From NCBI GenBank assembly GCA_963920525.1, contig OY986438.1, forward strand, positions 130,664,920 to 130,728,919: a stretch of DNA of 64,000 nucleotides, given 5' to 3'. The notes beneath the pieces were generated by a model. It searched no databases, had not been told where the DNA came from, and saw nothing but the letters and a program-made list of their open reading frames with translations. The translations under genes were made by a program, and so were the position numbers. Numbering within the stretch: the stretch's first letter is position 1; every line of letters starts with the position of its first letter. This stretch comes from Dichetophora obliterata (taxonomy: Eukaryota > Arthropoda > Insecta > Diptera > Sciomyzidae). Shown here piece by piece: positions 21,035 through 31,678 of the stretch.

Positions 21035-22085
21035 ACTTGAATGCAATTTTTTAACTTTTTCAAAAAACTTAATATAAGGTTTTATATCTCGGGCACTAGA
21101 AGTGGTACCGAAGATAATTTCCTTAATTTAGATTCTTCATATATTTCTGAACAACACCCTGTCCAAAAGAATTAATTTATAACTTCAGGTTAAAACTACG
21201 ATTTTTTTTTTATTTCGATTTTTTAAAAAAATTTTCAGTCCTAGCACACCCAAAAAATATTTAGGATAAAATTACGAATAAAATCTTTGTAGAAATACAA
21301 ACAGAGGCTATTCGTAGAATGTACAAATGCTTTGTACATAGTACAAACGTTTGTAGTGTTGGCCGCATGAAAAAAAATTGTGAATTCGTAACTTTGTACA
21401 TTCTACAAAGGCTAGTTTGTAAAAATCTATAATATATAAATTTGTAAACTGAACGAACATTGTTTGATAATCTACAAAGCGGTGGCAGCAGCGTTCGTAT
21501 ATTTGTTCGTATCTTTGTAGATGAAACGAATGCTTTGTAAAATATACAAATATTTCTTTGTACAATGTACAAACGGTCATTTGTATTATTTACAAAGTCG
21601 TTCGTAGGCTGAAAAGAACAAACAGCTTTGCAGAATATAATAATTGTTTTGTACATAGTACGAAGCTTTTTTTTTGGGTGCATGAATTTTATTATTTCGT
21701 TAAAACTCCTCAACTCAGTATTCACAAAAATTTTATACTACAATTTTGAGATTCTGAGTTTGCCATTCGATGGGTCTCAATTGACTTAACAATTGTTGTT
21801 TAGAAGTATTTTAATGAAGTAATAACCATAAAGGAGACATGAACAAAATTGTTACATTTCATGCTTGAAGTAACTTTTTTAAATATCAAAATAGGAAAAA
21901 AGATCGTGGCCTTTTCCTGCTGTTAGAATTTTTAGAAAGATATTTTTAGACAGGGTTTTGTTCAAAAGTATTTGTAGAATCTGAATTGATAAAATTATCT
22001 TCGGTACCACTTCTGGTGCCCGAAATATAAAACCTTATATTAATTTTTTTGAAAAAGTTAAAAAATTGCATTGAAGAAATTACAT
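21035..22085. mobile_element. TIR element with ~130-bp arms, interrupted by a MITE
   Basis: The left arm (about 21035-21165) and right arm (about 21950-22080) are inverted copies sharing AATATAAGGTTTTATATYTC, AGAAGTGGTACCGAAGATAA and a 'caaMaccctgtc' block. The interior holds the motif-array MITE at 21244-21681. No transposase is visible, and exact termini are not fixed. Confidence 0.6.
21244..21681. mobile_element. Motif-array MITE, TACAAA type (copy C)
   Basis: Ends GCACACCCAAAAAA (left) and TTTTTTTTTGGGTGC (right) are imperfect inverted repeats. The interior is packed with TTTGTA (11 by my count) and its reverse complement TACAAA (8), plus several TTCGTA/TACGAA variants, within about 440 bases. 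The 154- and 90-residue minus-strand frames here are translations of this motif array, not genes. Flanking target duplication is not resolved. Confidence 0.6.
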
Positions 22086-22939
22086 TTAAAGAAAAAATAA
22101 AATTTCTTAAATAAAACCTGGTGTAAGAACAATTTTTAGACATTGCTAAAATGTACAAAAAAATTAATATTTTTTCGCTATCTCTTACAGATACCCTATA
22201 ATAAGCATTTTTATCATATAACATGTGTGAATATATCTATATTGCGATAGTGAAATTTCTTACAAATAGTATATTTTTCCATCAATTATTTTTACATCAA
22301 CTCATGACTACATCTGGAAAACTGTAGCTTTTCTCAGTACAACGTATTTTTGTATGACAAGTTGTTGGTTGAGAAACATAACGGTAAAAGAAAGCATTTT
22401 TGGTCATATTTTTCACGTTTAGAAATGTTTAAAAAATGCCCGCTTTTAATAACATAAATATTATTGCGATTTCTCATAAGCTGTAGATTTTCTCAGCACT
22501 TCCTTGAGGAAAGTTCATTGCCTCAGAAAGAGAAAAATTTATAGAAATGTCAAGTTTCGACTATGCAACCAGATATCTCACCCATTTTTCAATCGATATT
22601 CATAAAATTTTCATTGACTAAAAGTTAAATTAAATGGATTTAGAGAAATTAGAAAAGATTAACCGTTACCTTCTTAGTTGTAAAATGTTTTGCATATATT
22701 GTTTTAAAAAAAACCTCTAAAATATTCAGTTTTTGCTCAAAAAATAGACCTAAAGTTGTTTTTGTTTTAAATATTCTTTTTTAATTTTCTTTTTCCACAC
22801 TCTTTCATTTGGCATATAATTTATTTGAAATAATTGCTTCATTTTGACACATAATTCAATAAACAGTTGCTATCATCGAAAATCATGAGCTAGTAGTAAT
22901 TTTTTGATGATAATTAGCTCTTTCAAAATGTTGTTTTTA
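22086..22939. other. Unassigned AT-rich sequence
   Basis: No recognisable gene or element between the inverted-repeat element and the SINE. Confidence 0.45.
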
Positions 22940-22953
22940 TATTTGATACATAG

Positions 22954-23347
22954 AGGCCTTGATAGTCTAGTGGTAGCTCGCTTGACTTTCGTTCTGGGGT
23001 CCCAGACTCGAATCCTGGCTAGGCCATGGTCCTATGCTGTAACCTTTCTTTCCTTTTTCCTGATCAAAGTAACTTAAAAACACGTAAATTTACGACGAAA
23101 AGTTGTAATTGGTGGTGGTAGGACAAAGTTTGTAGAGAGGAACGCATAGTAACTTGATTTTACTAAGGCCAAGGCATAACACTCGCTTCAGATTTAATAT
23201 CACATGCTCCTACCTCATTAAGAACATCCTACACAAAAGTTTCACTTGATAACTCCATTCTTTCATTCGGTGGTATCACAACGGAACAAAAATATGTTCT
23301 CAGTGGGTTGGTCTAAGGACCTACTGCCATCTTATCCTAACCTAACC
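22954..23347 (+). mobile_element. Complete tRNA-headed SINE
   Basis: The 5' ~75 bases resemble a tRNA. They have an A box (TAGTCTAGTGG, a perfect TRGYNNANNGG), a B box close to consensus (GACTCGAATCC), and acceptor-like ends GGCCTTG/CTAGGCC pairing at 6 of 7 positions. A ~320-base tRNA-unrelated body follows, ending in CCTAACCTAACC. The whole is bracketed by a 14-bp duplication (TATTTGATACATAG at 22940-22953, TATTTGATACTTAG at 23348-23361, one mismatch), typical of LINE-mediated insertion. A second copy lies at 52272-53586. SINEs are transcribed by RNA polymerase III and encode no protein. Confidence 0.85.
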
Positions 23348-23361
23348 TATTTGATACTTAG

Positions 23362-23685
23362 TTCTACAGCTTAAAATAAATTTTTACTTAAAAAAATTTT
23401 AAATATTTTTAAGAAAAAAGAGTAGGGAGGAGAAATATTTTTTATATAAATTCACCTGCTTTAAACAGGTGAAAATACTCTCACAAAAAGAAAAGAAAAA
23501 CGTTCGGAACTATTTTGTTGGGCTTTTTTTATTTACACTGTGGTATGAGTTTGGTTACGTTCGCACATGAGCACAGACATGGTAGACTGACAAAGAAGGT
23601 AGCCTTGACAGGTACCTATTTTTTACAAGCTACCACCATCGAGTGTCAAACAAAAGAAAAGTAAATAGAGAGCGATTGTCTTCGA
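23362..23685. other. Unassigned sequence
   Basis: No recognisable gene or element boundary. Confidence 0.4.
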
Positions 23686-23689
23686 GAAG

Positions 23690-23870
23690 GCCTTTGATCC
23701 CTTCAGAATGTTAGTTCGTACTGCCTTCTGCCACACTAAGAACATGCTACGAAAAAATTTTAACTTGATTGCTTTCTTTCCACACTCCAACTAACTTCAT
23801 CCATCATTCGAATCAACACAATGGTTATACATTTATAGAGCGTAACCTCTGAGCGTTTTTCGATCTAAAA
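23690..23870 (+). repeat. Dispersed repeat shared with 51450-51540
   Basis: A segment with TCGAATCAACACAATG followed by 'cacatttataggag'-like sequence is shared with 51490-51525. A preceding 'cacactccaactaac' block is loosely shared too. Probably a second SINE-like family, boundaries not set. Confidence 0.45.
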
Positions 23871-24028
23871 AACAAGAAACGAAAAGTCGATTTGGTCACA
23901 TTACAAAAACTTAAAAAATTAATTTATTTGATAATATGCAGGGTTTTTTTAAAAAGTATTCTACTTTAAACAAGGTGTAAACTGCATCGAAAAAAATATT
24001 TCAAAATTTTCATAGACAACATAGACAA

Positions 24029-24460
24029 AGAGTTAACTGCACAATTAGAAATCTTGGAATAAATTTTAATACTTTTGGGCCAAATACTGAAATTCATTAT
24101 GAATAAGAATATGTATAGAAATATATAATTAATGTTCAATACTGATTTTGTATAAAAAATTAGGTATGATCATATTTATTCAAAAGAGTATAGCATATAG
24201 TTGTAATATTTGAAGTGTATTAAAATTTAATACAAAACTGTAATGATATGTAAAACACATATCGTTAAAATCAAAGACAATATTCACTATAGTATCAATT
24301 TTATTCTGAGGGAATAAATTATCGTTGTAATATTTGAACTGTTTTAAAATGTAAAACAAAATATATTAAGTATTAAATTTAATACTCTTTTACTAAAAAT
24401 CTTTGTAAAACTTTGCTTGTATTTAAATTCATTCCAAGATTTTCAATCGTGTATAACTCC
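24029..24460. mobile_element. Probable MITE, GAGTTAWMTGCAC ends
   Basis: About 45 bases at 24030-24080 (GAGTTAACTGCAC then AGAAATCTTGGAAT) match the reverse complement of about 24415-24460. The interior contains further TTTAATAC/GTATTAAA inverted motifs. No clear target duplication and no coding capacity. Confidence 0.5.
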
Positions 24461-24537
24461 ATTCACGTTATTGAGTCTTTTCCATGTTGAAATTCATGCA
24501 CCTTAGTTTTAATTTTTAATTCAACTCTCTTTATTAA

Positions 24538-25192
24538 CACTAGATTACGGACTGAGCCAATTTGACTCATTTAAAATTTCATTGCTATATATATATATAT
24601 ATACATAACTGAAATATTATATTTTAAATAAATATGTTGGTTTTTAGTAACGTAATGAAATATAGGTAAATATAGGTTACTCCCCTCCGACGACGCCATC
24701 ATTTCGCATATTCGAATGTGGTATACCTATTTTTATGGCTATGAGCCAAATTGACTCATAAAATGATTTAACATTTAATTGCTTTAAGAACTTGAAACTC
24801 ATGGCTTACATAAAGAAAGCTCTTCTCAGAATTCTAAAGAATTTTTGCTGGAACATTCATGATCAATCTTATCGAGAACGCTTTTGTTCCTATGTCAAAA
24901 ATTCATGCTGTTGACGAACGGAAGAATTGTCAAGTTCAAGCATTATGCAAGAGAAATAGATGTAAGAGCTTTTGTGCTATATGCTGTAAAAATTTTTTGC
25001 GGAAAATGTATTTCAAAAACAGAGTTTATATGTCAAAAATGTTTTCAATGAAGCTCTAAATAATAAATCTTTTATTTCAATTAAGTTGGAACGATTTTTT
25101 TTTTGCAAAAAGCTCAAATTATTTTGTATGAGTCAAATTGGCTGCTCACTTCAGTAAAAATAGGTATATAATCAACACCCGTAAATCTAGTG
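24538..25192 (+). mobile_element. piggyBac-like deletion derivative
   Basis: Both edges are the tetranucleotide TTAA (24534-24537, 25193-25196), the piggyBac target. The termini CACTAGATTACGG and CCGTAAATCTAGTG are inverted repeats with one indel. Subterminal inverted copies of a GAGCCAATTTGACTCAT-type motif lie near 24556 and 25127, with a third near 24745. Only a transposase C-terminus remains, so this copy is non-autonomous. Confidence 0.8.
24859..25059 (+). pseudogene. piggyBac transposase C-terminal cysteine-rich fragment
   Basis: A 66-residue frame contains CQVQALCKRNRCKSFCAICC and further basic residues. Cysteine-rich zinc-binding C-termini are characteristic of piggyBac transposases. 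The DDD catalytic core is missing. Some expected cysteines near the end appear replaced, consistent with decay. Its position just inside the right TTAA-flanked end fits the family. Confidence 0.6.
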
Positions 25193-25196
25193 TTAA

Positions 25197-25619
25197 ATTT
25201 TCAGTTAAGGCAGTTACCTCGTTAATACATCGAAAATTTGAGGAATTTTTAGGATTTTTTTTAAAAGTTAAAATAATGAACAAAGATATTTATACTTTTA
25301 AGCCATATTGTAACACTCATTCATCAAAAAAATTTATTTTTTTAATTTAATAAATTTTCGATCATGTTTAAAATGGCGCTCAATGAGACCCTCTCTAAGA
25401 AAGGAGGCCTTGGTGGTGTTGTAGATTTTGACTCCTCTATTTATCTGGAAAATAAGAACCAAGAATATTATTTATCTCTGTGAGTGCAGAATGGCTGAAA
25501 CTGGAAAGAAAAAATGTACTTAAAATTGACAGAATAACGCGCTTTCGAATTATAAATTCTAAAAAGAGCTTCTTTTTTACCGGTTAAGTGTAAAATATAT
25601 AAAAATAAGTGCAAATATA
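25197..25619. other. Unassigned sequence
   Basis: No gene recognised. A short mixed-composition segment near 25370-25440 has no open frame of note. Confidence 0.4.
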
Positions 25620-25774
25620 TCACCATGCACGCTTACGCTGATGACCTTCAACTATACTTATCCAGGCCTACTAGACTCCTTGATTTATTTCTTAAAATGA
25701 ATGAGGACCTAAAAAAACTTTCAGTGTGGGCCAGAACCAATATGCTGAAAATAAACCCCCTTAAATCATATATA

Positions 25775-27005
25775 CAGGGTGCGGCTAAAGTTACTATATG
25801 ATGTAAAACAATTGTAACTTCTTTGCTTGCGAGTATTAAACTTTTTCTTTTTTCCTATTTCAGAAATTAAACTTGGGAGAATATTTAAAAATGGAACGCT
25901 ATACAATTGCGCAAAGAACTAAGATTGTTTTTCCACAACCATTCGTTCGTTGGTGAATAATTTTGCTGAATATGGGACTGTCGGAGATTCAAGACGTACG
26001 GGCAGACCTCGAACTGGCTGATCGGCCGAAAATATTGATGCTGTGCGACAGAGCGTCGAAGAAAATCCGGAGACATCAACGAGAAGACGATCTTCCCAGT
26101 TGCAGCTTTCTGACCGCACTCTTCGGCGAATTTTAAAACACGATTTGCACCTCTTCCCTTACAAAATCCAACTAGTCCAAAAACTAAATCCTGAGGACTT
26201 CGTATTGCGGTTGGAATATGCTAGAGCAGTTTCAAATCTCGTTGATCAAAATGAAAATTTTTTGTCAAATTTAATGATGACCGACGAATCGCATTTTCAC
26301 TTGAACGGTTTCGTAAATAAACAAAACAACAGATTTTGGGGATCCCAAAATCCCAAAAATCTTCATCAGAAATCTTTACACGCAATTCGTGTTACCGTTT
26401 GGTGTGGCATTACCGCCCAAAAAGTTTACGGTCCTTTTTTTTTTTTGAAAACGATCAAGGTGTATGTGAAACAATAAATGGAGAACGTTACAGAGTAATG
26501 CTACAAAATTTTTTATTTCCGCAATTGCCACCAAACGCCAATATATGGTTTCAACAAGATGGTGCAACAGCTCATACAGCCCGTGCAACGATGGACTTAT
26601 TAAGACAACAATTTCCAAATCGGTTAATTTCTAAAAACGGCGATTTGAGATGGCCACCACGATCGCCAGATTTGACTGCACCGGATTTTTTCTTGTGGGG
26701 CTATCTCAAAGACAAAGTTTATTTGAATAAGCCCCAAACCTTGCAGCAACTAAAGGACAACATTCAAGAAGAAATTGATCGTATACCACAAGAAACACCC
26801 AACAAAGTTATGGAAAATGCCATAAAAAGAGCACATTTTTGCGTTAGAGAAAACGGTTGTCATTTAACTGATATTATTTTTCATAATTAATTTAAAAAAT
26901 AACATAACATAAACTTTCTTTTTATCAACAATTTTTTTTGTTTTTTTCATTCCATTCAATAGTTCTTTAAAAAACAAATCATATAGTTACTTTAGCCGCA
27001 CCCTG
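25775..27005 (+). mobile_element. DD41D (rosa-type) mariner element
   Basis: Termini CAGGGTGCGGCTAAAGT (25775) and the inverse at 27005 are near-perfect inverted repeats continuing through ACTATATGAT (one mismatch). TA flanks both sides (25773-25774, 27006-27007). The element, 1231 bases, lies inside and in the same orientation as a LINE. It carries a single damaged transposase gene. The inverted repeats and TA sites are well preserved, so it may still be mobilised in trans. Confidence 0.9.
25891..26890 (+). pseudogene. DD41D mariner transposase, inactivated
   Basis: Starts at ATG 25891 (MERYTIAQRTK, the N-terminal helix-turn-helix region). That region is shortened and followed by a stop at about 25954; another stop (TGA) lies near 26019. 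From 26043 the frame is open and includes the first catalytic aspartate in MMTDESHFHLNG (26283-26285). A T-homopolymer at 26433-26447 causes a frameshift. The rest runs to 26890, with the second aspartate in FQQDGATAH (26558-26560) and the third in LTAPDFFLW (26684-26686). Aspartates two and three are separated by 41 residues, which defines the DD41D group. All three catalytic residues survive, but the N-terminal damage and the frameshift make it non-functional. Confidence 0.85.
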
Positions 27006-28034
27006 TACTACCAATCTCGAAAACGCACCTTCAGAATACTGATTTCCCACCTGTGGTATTGGACGACATTGAGCTGAAAACATTTAAAAGGTAACCAATC
27101 TTGGATACATTGTTAATTCCACCCTGTCCTGTGAGGACCACATTAACTCTTGTGTAAGCAAATTTTTTTATGTATTACGAAATCTCCGTATGACTGCTTC
27201 GTTCATGCCAACAAATACTAATAGAAAGTTGGTTTTACAGTTGCTGCTTCCAATCATAACATTCTCAGAAGTTGTTTATAGCCAGCTAGATTCGAGGTCT
27301 TCTCACAAGCTATTAGTTGTATTCAATAACGCTGCCCGCTATATTTACGATCTGAAAAGATTTGACCATATCTCGCTATATTGCAACCAAATTTTGAGCA
27401 TTGGCTTACTCGAATATCTTAGGGCAAGAAACTGTATTTTCTTACACAAAGTCATCTACTCGCGATCCCCACGATATCTTTTTGATAAACTTGAATTCTC
27501 CAAGATACAACTACATTGTTTCTAGTAGACTGTTTTTCGTAAGTGCGATCAGATTGTGAAATTCACTTCCACTTAGCCTCAAAAGTATTCCAAACTATAG
27601 GACCTTTAAGCATTTAATTTTAAACTACTTTTCTTAACTACTGATTCTTGATTTTACTCTTCCTTAATTCTATCTCTTATTTTATTTTCGCTGTCGTTTA
27701 TATTAAGGCTGCTCAAAATTATATCTTTAATTAAATGTTAACTACTTTTAACTTTATATAAATTCTGTTTTAAATTTAATTTTTATCTAATTAATATTTG
27801 TTATGTATTCATGTAATTTATTCCATCTTATTTTTATTCTAAAATTTTTATATGATTATTGCTTTTAATTTTGTATAAATTCTTTAAAATTTTATTATTG
27901 TCTTATGAATGGTTGTTATGATCTCATTTAATGCATTTTATATTTTTCTCTGGGCTTTTAAAAGAGACTTAACTCTTATTTGCCAACACTATATGTTAAA
28001 ATAAATTTAAATTGAAATTGAAATTGAAAATTAA

Positions 28035-28495
28035 ACATGCTTGTAAACAAGCTTGTAAATATACGATTTTTTTAAATAAAACTTTTATTCTAGTTCCATC
28101 GATAGCCACTGTTGTTGTGAATAGCAAATAAAATTTGCAGATCATTCGGCTGAATAGTTTTTGTTTTTTCTACAACACCATGCCGAAAAAGTAGTTTTGA
28201 GATGAATGCGTGTAAAGATAGAGAGTGTAGAAACACTATGACTTGATACCTGCTAAAACGTCTGTAGAAGCGGAAATAACGTCAGTATTTTTACTTTTTT
28301 TTTTTTCTTAAACATATCAAGAATTTAACATTTTACTGTACTTAATATTCTAAAGCATATAAGTCAAGTGTTTGTTTTGACACTCAGCTATTAGAGTGGT
28401 GCACATTTTAGTACCATTTGCTTCTTAACCTTCTACTCATGTCGTATCACATAGCTTTAACTTTTTATGTGCTTCTATGTGCTTTTATGAGTGTG
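28035..28495. other. Unassigned sequence
   Basis: No recognisable feature. Confidence 0.4.
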
Positions 28496-28499
28496 CGAA

Positions 28500-28700
28500 T
28501 GTCAGTGCGAATGTCAGTGCAATTGTGTGTGTGTGCGTCGTAATTTTTTAGATGTTAGAGTGCAATGAAAGCTACATTCATGCATTTTAAATATTAAGAA
28601 ACCTCTCAAAAAGCTTTTGTTAGCTTGATGCAAGGAATTAAGAAATTTTTGCAAAGCAATATTATTCCTTGCCACACACACACACACACACATACACAAA
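28500..28700. repeat. TG/CA microsatellites
   Basis: A short (TG)n run at about 28523-28536 and a (CA)n run at 28674-28691. The small reading frames here translate these runs. Confidence 0.8.
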
Positions 28701-29018
28701 AAACATTCTTATCCAAAGTGTGCCATAAAGATTCACACGGTCTGCCACCGATTCAGCAAAATGTTCAAGCTGTGATTTATTATGTGTTCGACGTAAATAA
28801 ACTCAACGCGAAAGTTAGTTCGAACTTTCAAAACTATGAAAGTTTTATTATTTTGATGATATAAAAAAAGAGCAGCATGTAGTTAAAAATATTATTGATT
28901 GTTTGCCTCGAGAGTTTCTTGAGTGAAAAACATCAAAAATTGATTGCTTTTGCGTGCTGAACGAACTGTGTGAGTAAGCAAAAACGCACACGGTTAGAAA
29001 TGATTTTTAAAATAATTT
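28700..29018. other. Unassigned sequence
   Basis: No gene or repeat boundary recognised. Confidence 0.4.
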
Positions 29019-29019
29019 A

Positions 29020-31370
29020 TTTATATATTTATTTATTTATTTAATAAAATGTAAGCGCTTGCAAGAATAAACTTATAATTAAGCACCGATTACATATATG
29101 GTGATAATATCAAGACAAAAATATGAGATATAAAACATAATCTTGAATAAAATTTAAAGTTAAAATTACATATGGAAAAAAGTTAAAACATTAACAAGTT
29201 TTTAAAATTGAACCAAAAGTAATAACTGAGATTTATAACAAATAAATAATAAGACAAACAAAAAACTAAAAAAACGGGGAAAAATTAAAAGTATAAAATT
29301 AAAAGGAGATTAAAGGAGAGAAAAAAAAAGAAAACGAAATAATATAGCTTAAGTTAAAGTGAAGACAAATAATCTGATAGCTTAGATTTAAACAAGGTTG
29401 CATTACAAATACGCTGTAAAGAGAATGGAAGCGAGTTCCAAAGACGTATAGAATTAACAAAAAACTGCCGTTCTGATGCCAAGCAGGCGTGTCTAGGTTG
29501 AACCAAGTTGTTACCGCGCTGAGATCTTAAAAATTTTAATTTTTCATATAAATAAAGAGGTTCCTTAGTAAAAATGATTTTATGCAAGAAGACTAACGCT
29601 TTCATGTTCAGGACATGGTCAAAAGTCAAACCGAATATTTGTTTTGCATACTGTGATATGCGGTCAGTTCGTTTAAGTCCGAAGACATAACGAGCGATGA
29701 TGTTATAAGCAACGTTCAGCTTGCGCTTACTTGTCACATTATGCGAAAATTGCAGATCCATATAGTACGGTGGGAACGAGATACGTTTTTGCCAGTAGCA
29801 TTCTAATGTTAAAGGGGGTGAAATATTGTGTAGCCCACAGTCTGCGGAGCATACCGAAGATTTTTCCCACTGTGATATTGACATGATTTGTCCAATTCAA
29901 GGTACTGTTGAAAGTAATGCCCAAAATTTTTGCCGACTTCACGACCTCAATACATGATCCGTTTAATATGACTTCAGGTAGAATTGAAGTGAAATTATGT
30001 TTCCTAGCTATAACTAAACATTTTGACTTGTTTGGATTGAGGCATAAACCATTAGCAGAAGCCCAATCATGAATTTTACGTAAATTTTCATTCAAGCTTG
30101 CGACACAATAGTGAACATCAGACTTGCGACAGCTAGTATACAATTGCACATCATCAGCGTACATTTGTATGCCACAACTATGCAGAATAGAGGGTAAGTC
30201 ATTTATATAAACTGAGAATAAGAGCGGACCCATTATAGATCCCTGAGGTACTCCACGGTTCACACTTAAAAAACTTGAGGTCGCGCAGCCGATATTCACT
30301 GCTTGTATTCTATTAGCAAGGTATGAACTCATTAGTCGAGTGGCTGTTTCGGAAAAATTAAACATGTAGGACAATTTTGAACATAAAATTTGGTGATCGA
30401 CCGTGTCAAAAGCTTTCGAGTGATCTAGAAGAATCAAAAAAGTAACTTCATTTCGATCAAGATTATTTCGTATTTCTTCGGACACGTCTAGTAGAGCAGT
30501 TACGCAACTGTGTTTTGGTCGGAAACCTGATTGTCTATCAGTTAAAAGTTTGTTACACAATAAATATTTGTTTGTCTGTTTGTACATAAGCGATTCAAAA
30601 ACTTTCGATAAATATGGCAAAATTGCTATTGGGCGGTAATCGTTTCCAGTTTTAGGAATGGGAATTATTTTGGCTTGTTTCCAAATAGCGGGGAATTCTA
30701 ATTTAGTTATTATTGTGTTAAAAATGTGTTTAATAAATGGTAGCAGTACGGGTAGAAGTGCTTTGAAAAAATTTGGATAAATTCCATCGAAACCGACAGC
30801 ATTAGATTTGATTTCTAAGCAACTTCGCACTATCTCGGCATCTTCAACACGTTGGAAGCTAAAAGATGAGTTCGAGCTATTTGATCTTTGAAGGTAACGG
30901 TTGAAGTTACCATTTGGCATCGGCATGGGAATATCAATAAATTTATTATTTAGATCCTCAACATTTACGATGGTATCAATTGGCGGAGAAGTTGCACCAA
31001 CTCCGATTTGCCGAATTATGCTCCACTTCTTTTTGCAGTCTATTGCCGAACTAAATTTAGTTTCATAGTATGTAAACTTGGCAACCTTCACCGCCCTGAC
31101 TACATCTTTTCTATATGTTCGGAAAATAGTATATCGTTCTGGTGTTTTAAGACGCTTCCATTTGCTGTATGCTACATCACGTTTCTTGATTAGACTTTTA
31201 ATCGAATTTAAAAACCAGGGCCTATCAATATGTTTGAGTACTTTAGTCTTAAGTGGGACGTATTTTTCAAACAAAGTGTTGACATTAAGTTGTAAGAAAT
31301 TCAACTGATCATTAGCTGATAGCATGGAAAAAATTTCTGTCCAGTCGACAAGATTTAGCTCTACCTGGAG
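29020..31370 (-). mobile_element. 5'-truncated LINE, minus strand
   Basis: The 3' end, at left, is a (TAAA)n tail (about 29020-29048 on the minus strand). Coding sequence runs leftward from about 31370 to 29354. The 5' part (ORF1, endonuclease) is missing, the usual result of incomplete target-primed reverse transcription. The junction with flanking DNA is near 31368. No target duplication could be confirmed. Confidence 0.8.
29354..31368 (-). pseudogene. LINE reverse transcriptase, near-intact, one frameshift
   Basis: From about 31368 the frame is open (the first methionine is at 31325) to 29739, then a single frameshift near 29745-29760 moves it into the frame that ends at 29354. Visible reverse-transcriptase motifs in order: DYRPIAILPYLSKVFE, LLDHSKAFDTVDH (motif A), GVPQGSIMGPLLF (motif B), MYADDVQLY (motif C at 30150-30161), and NGLCLNPNKSK. 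The C-terminal part includes NVAYNIIARYVFGLKR and RLWNSLPFSLQ, typical of jockey/CR1-type LINEs. There is no endonuclease. It is the best preserved LINE in the window. Confidence 0.85.
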
Positions 31371-31670
31371 TATATAAATTTTATACTAAGATCGTATTAA
31401 ACTTTTTGACAAAAAATAGAAAGACGCTCAGCTCAAAAGAGGATCACTTAGATACATTTTAATAAAATTTATGATAAAAATGCTATCGGATCACTTACAT
31501 TAAAATTGTTTTTTATATAAGAACTATTTATTTTGCTTAAATATTTTATATAAGTCTTATAACAAAATTTGCAAGATATATATTATTTTATATATCATAG
31601 AAATTCTTGCATAGTTCGAAATCCAGGCCATAATTTTTAACCTTACTGAATTTTTAAAATAATCAATATA
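31371..31670. other. Unassigned AT-rich sequence
   Basis: No recognisable feature between the LINE and the next TIR element. Confidence 0.4.
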
Positions 31671-31678
31671 TTATACAT

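Larger units (their letters stand above)
25625..27650 (+). pseudogene. LINE reverse transcriptase C-terminal half (broken)
   Basis: Coding pieces lie on either side of the mariner insertion. Before it come YADD plus WARTNMLKINPLKSY (25640-25770). After it come the downstream 'TNLGYIVNSTLSCEDHINSC' region, then a 111-residue frame (27190-27525) including VVFNNAARYIYDLKRFDHIS, and a C-terminal tail around 27540-27640. Frameshifts and stops are frequent. These are typical jockey/CR1-type LINE C-terminal sequences; clade is not assigned. Confidence 0.65.
25620..28030 (+). mobile_element. 5'-truncated LINE interrupted by mariner
   Basis: LINE sequence runs 25620-25774, is split by a mariner element at 25775-27005, and resumes from 27006/27008 to about 28030. 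The left part encodes HAYADDLQLYLSRP (reverse transcriptase motif C) and the right part the thumb/C-terminal region. The 3' end is a tail of repeated TTGAAA/TTGAAAT units (about 28005-28030). The same family is represented at 41905-43160 and, more distantly, at 29020-31370. Confidence 0.75.

Noticed and set aside
21261..21725. 154-residue minus-strand frame
   Set aside because: It translates the TTTGTA/TACAAA motif array of the MITE.
22954..23028. Functional tRNA gene
   Set aside because: Acceptor and T-stem mismatches, no anticodon stem that pairs well, and a conserved non-tRNA body downstream show it is a SINE head.
23336..23347. CCTAACCTAACC as telomeric repeat
   Set aside because: Only two units, located exactly at the SINE 3' end.
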